Shown: positions 5,443 through 6,903 of the stretch, piece after piece
Layout of the letters: every line of letters starts with the position of its first letter
How positions within the stretch are numbered: position 1 is the first letter of the stretch
Source of the DNA: an uncultured Oscillospiraceae bacterium
GTDB lineage: Bacteria > Bacillota > Clostridia > Oscillospirales > Oscillospiraceae
Length of the DNA: 6,903 bases
Assembly (NCBI GenBank): GCA_900763995.1
Contig: CAAFMK010000133.1
Location: forward strand, 1 to 6,903
Direction of reading: 5' to 3'
Position numbers and translations under genes: made by a program
Notes under the pieces: model-generated
Database searches by the model: none
Seen by the model: only the letters and a program-made list of their open reading frames with translations
Told to the model about the DNA's origin: nothing

Positions 5443-6477
5443 ATGAAGAAAGTAAAAGCTCTTGTTCTCGCTCTGGCTATGGCAGTTACACTGACTGCCT
5501 GTGGCAGCAACAGCGGTTCCAATGGCAGCGCAGCCAGCGGCAGCGGCAATGTCAGTGGAAGTGGTGCTGGCAGTGCAGCCAGCAATGTGGATCTGTCCAA
5601 GATGAGTGTTACCTGTGTGGTTCCCTATGATGCAGGCGGCGGCACTGATGCCGTTATGCGCGGCCTGGCTGATGCAGCCAAGGGCTCCTTTAAGAACATC
5701 ACTGTGGAGAACCGCTCCGGTGCAGGCGGTGCCACTGGTATGCTCTATGGCGCCAATGCCAAGCCTGACGGTTCTGTCCAGACCATGATCACCGTGGAGC
5801 TGGCCACTCTGGAGGCCATGGGCAATAACGCTGGCCTGACCTATACCCAGTTTAAGCCCGTTATCATGATAAACTCCGCTGCCGCTGCCATCACTGTCAA
5901 GGCTGATGACACCCGCTTCAACACCCTGGAGGACTTTATTGAGTACTCCAAGAACAACGAGGTTCAGGTGGGTAACTCCGGTCTGGGTGCCATCTGGCAC
6001 CTGTCCGCCGCTGGTCTGGCTAAGGCTGCTGGCACTGAGTTCAAGCATGTGGGCTATGACGGCGCAAATGGTGCCATCACCGACCTGCTGGGTGGACATA
6101 TTGACGCTGTTGCCGTCTCCTATGCTGAGGTCAACTCCTTTGTGAAGTCCGGCGACCTGAAGGTTCTGGCTGTCATGTCCAATGACCGTCTGGAGGCTGT
6201 CCCCGAGGTTCCCACCTGCAAGGAGCTGGGCTATGATGTGGCTCTGGGTACCTGGCGTGGCATTGGCGTGCCTGCCGCCACTCCCGATGAGGTGGTGGAT
6301 GAGCTCTACCGTGTGTACTCTGAGGCCGCTGAGTCTGAGGGCTTCAAGGAATTCATGGACAACACCAACAATGTGATCGAGATCATGGATGGCGAGGAGT
6401 TCAACACCATGATCGGCGAGCAGCTGGATCTGTACACCGGTCTGGTGGAGGATCTGGGCCTGAAGGTTGGTGCCTGA
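5443..6477 (+). CDS. tctC: TTT-family solute-binding lipoprotein (TctC/Bug type)
   Basis: This is the extracytoplasmic substrate-binding subunit of a tripartite tricarboxylate transporter, 344 residues. The first 20 residues form a lipoprotein signal (MKKVK, hydrophobic core, lipobox LTAC) with lipidation at C20, so the mature protein is tethered to the outer face of the membrane. Residues 21-48 are a flexible linker made only of Gly, Ser, Ala, Asn and Val. The Bug-family fold follows, with VVPYDAGGGTDAVMR (59-73), VENRSGAGGATG (88-99), GYDGANGAITDLLGGHIDA (204-222), PTCKELGYD (257-265) and WRGIGVPAATPD (271-282). An AAGAGG-like site precedes the ATG by about 9 nt. The gene follows kdgK and precedes a tctB-like gene. 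Family members bind citrate, other carboxylates or aromatic acids; a sugar acid is inferred here from the neighbouring kinase and aldolase. Confidence 0.92.
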   Translation: MKKVKALVLALAMAVTLTACGSNSGSNGSAASGSGNVSGSGAGSAASNVDLSKMSVTCVVPYDAGGGTDAVMRGLADAAKGSFKNITVENRSGAGGATGMLYGANAKPDGSVQTMITVELATLEAMGNNAGLTYTQFKPVIMINSAAAAITVKADDTRFNTLEDFIEYSKNNEVQVGNSGLGAIWHLSAAGLAKAAGTEFKHVGYDGANGAITDLLGGHIDAVAVSYAEVNSFVKSGDLKVLAVMSNDRLEAVPEVPTCKELGYDVALGTWRGIGVPAATPDEVVDELYRVYSEAAESEGFKEFMDNTNNVIEIMDGEEFNTMIGEQLDLYTGLVEDLGLKVGA

Positions 6478-6502
6478 GCACACACTAGATAAATAGTTCC
6501 AA

Positions 6503-6544
6503 AAGGGCCGGGGAACGGGTCAGAAGTTCCGCTCCCCGGCCTTT
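6503..6544 (+). terminator. Strong hairpin between tctC and tctB (partial terminator or mRNA stabiliser)
   Basis: GGCCGGGGA (6506-6514) pairs with TCCCCGGCC (6533-6541), extended outward by a G-U and two A-U pairs to a 12-bp stem. The 18-nt loop can pair further inside, or GGAAC (6512-6516) can instead pair with GTTCC (6526-6530). Only three Ts follow, so full termination is doubtful. Such hairpins between a binding-protein gene and its membrane-subunit genes commonly lower downstream expression or protect the upstream mRNA. The stem is seen directly; its effect is inferred. Confidence 0.65.
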
Positions 6545-6659
6545 CCACAACAAGGCCCAACCATGGATCTGCCCTGTGCAAGGGAAGAAGTGGGTTGCAG
6601 ATACTGTGGGCGAGAGGGAATACCGTCAATCTTTCAAGGGACAAAGGAGAACGGAAGAT

Positions 6660-6903
6660 ATGAAAAAAGCCAATTATGTATTGGCCGCGATCTGTGCTGT
6701 TTTGGGTATTGGTGTCATTGTCATCGCAATGGGTTACCCAACAGCGGCAGACTATGGGACAGGGGTTCCAGGGCCTGGTCTGTGGCCCATTGCAATTTCC
6801 AGCGTACTTCTGGCTTGTACAGCCATTTTGCTTTATCGTACAATCAAAATGAAGCCTGAGCAGGATACAAAGGTGGAGCTGTGGAACAGCGGTACACGCC
6901 GGG
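6660..6903 (+). CDS. tctB: TctB-like small membrane subunit of the TTT transporter, 5' part
   Basis: This open frame runs off the window end after 81 codons without a stop. It encodes MKKANYVLAA..., a first membrane segment at about residues 5-24, the loop TGVPGPGLWP (34-43) and a second membrane segment at about 42-60, then a charged stretch. TctB proteins usually have four membrane helices and a GPGFFP-like motif after the first one, which matches GPGLWP here. AAGGAG (6644-6649) lies 10 nt before the ATG. The gene follows the tctC-like gene by 182 nt in the same direction, the usual order before the large subunit TctA, which would lie just beyond the window. Assignment rests on motif, topology and context, with the C-terminal half missing. 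Confidence 0.82.
   Translation, partial: MKKANYVLAAICAVLGIGVIVIAMGYPTAADYGTGVPGPGLWPIAISSVLLACTAILLYRTIKMKPEQDTKVELWNSGTRR

Noticed and set aside
5434..6483. Long open frame on the - strand across the whole of tctC
   Set aside because: The same in-register codon-bias artefact. The predicted peptide has no recognisable domain, while the + strand frame has a lipobox and Bug-family motifs.
6594..6622. Promoter before tctB (TTGCAG as -35)
   Set aside because: The sequence at the proper distance (GAATAC) is a poor -10 and the surroundings are GC-rich.
6563..6859. 98-codon + strand open frame overlapping the start of tctB
   Set aside because: It has no good ribosome site and reads a different frame from the one that gives membrane helices and the GPGLWP motif. 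The frame starting at 6660 is preferred.

Overview
The window looks like chromosomal DNA of a gut-type, Gram-positive anaerobe of the Clostridia, perhaps Oscillospiraceae. This is inference from GC-rich coding sequence, strong purine-rich ribosome binding sites, sigma-A-like promoters in AT-rich gaps, a lipobox-bearing transport protein and clostridial-style versions of each enzyme. I cannot name a species.

Region 1 (1-1340): a stand-alone branched-chain amino acid aminotransferase gene (ilvE) on the + strand. It has a near-consensus promoter, a leader of about 118 nt and a strong terminator that also serves the convergent gene cluster.

Region 2 (1355-3428, - strand): an IclR-family regulator gene followed by an iron-containing alcohol dehydrogenase gene. 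They are probably co-transcribed from a promoter at about 3489-3516.

Region 3 (3429-3626): a compact divergent control region. It holds back-to-back promoters, three copies of TATGATA/TATCATA and a 21-bp imperfect inverted repeat just downstream of the + strand promoter. The layout is that of a regulator controlling both its own gene and the divergent operon.

Region 4 (3627-6903, + strand): genes for a KDPG/KHG-type aldolase (eda-like), a PfkB-family 2-keto-3-deoxygluconate kinase (kdgK-like), a tripartite tricarboxylate transporter (TTT) binding lipoprotein (tctC-like) and the start of the small TTT membrane subunit (tctB-like, cut by the window end). Every intercistronic gap carries a potential RNA hairpin, and the binding-protein gene may have its own promoter.

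Together, regions 2-4 read as a catabolic locus for a sugar acid that enters through a TTT transporter. It would be converted to 2-keto-3-deoxygluconate by enzymes outside the window, phosphorylated by the kinase, and split by the aldolase to pyruvate and glyceraldehyde 3-phosphate. The IclR protein is the likely sensor. The role of the iron alcohol dehydrogenase is unclear. I found no mobile element, CRISPR array, tRNA, rRNA or defence system. The parts are known families; the most informative unexplained signals are the operator architecture, the altered aldolase active-site positions and the intercistronic hairpins.
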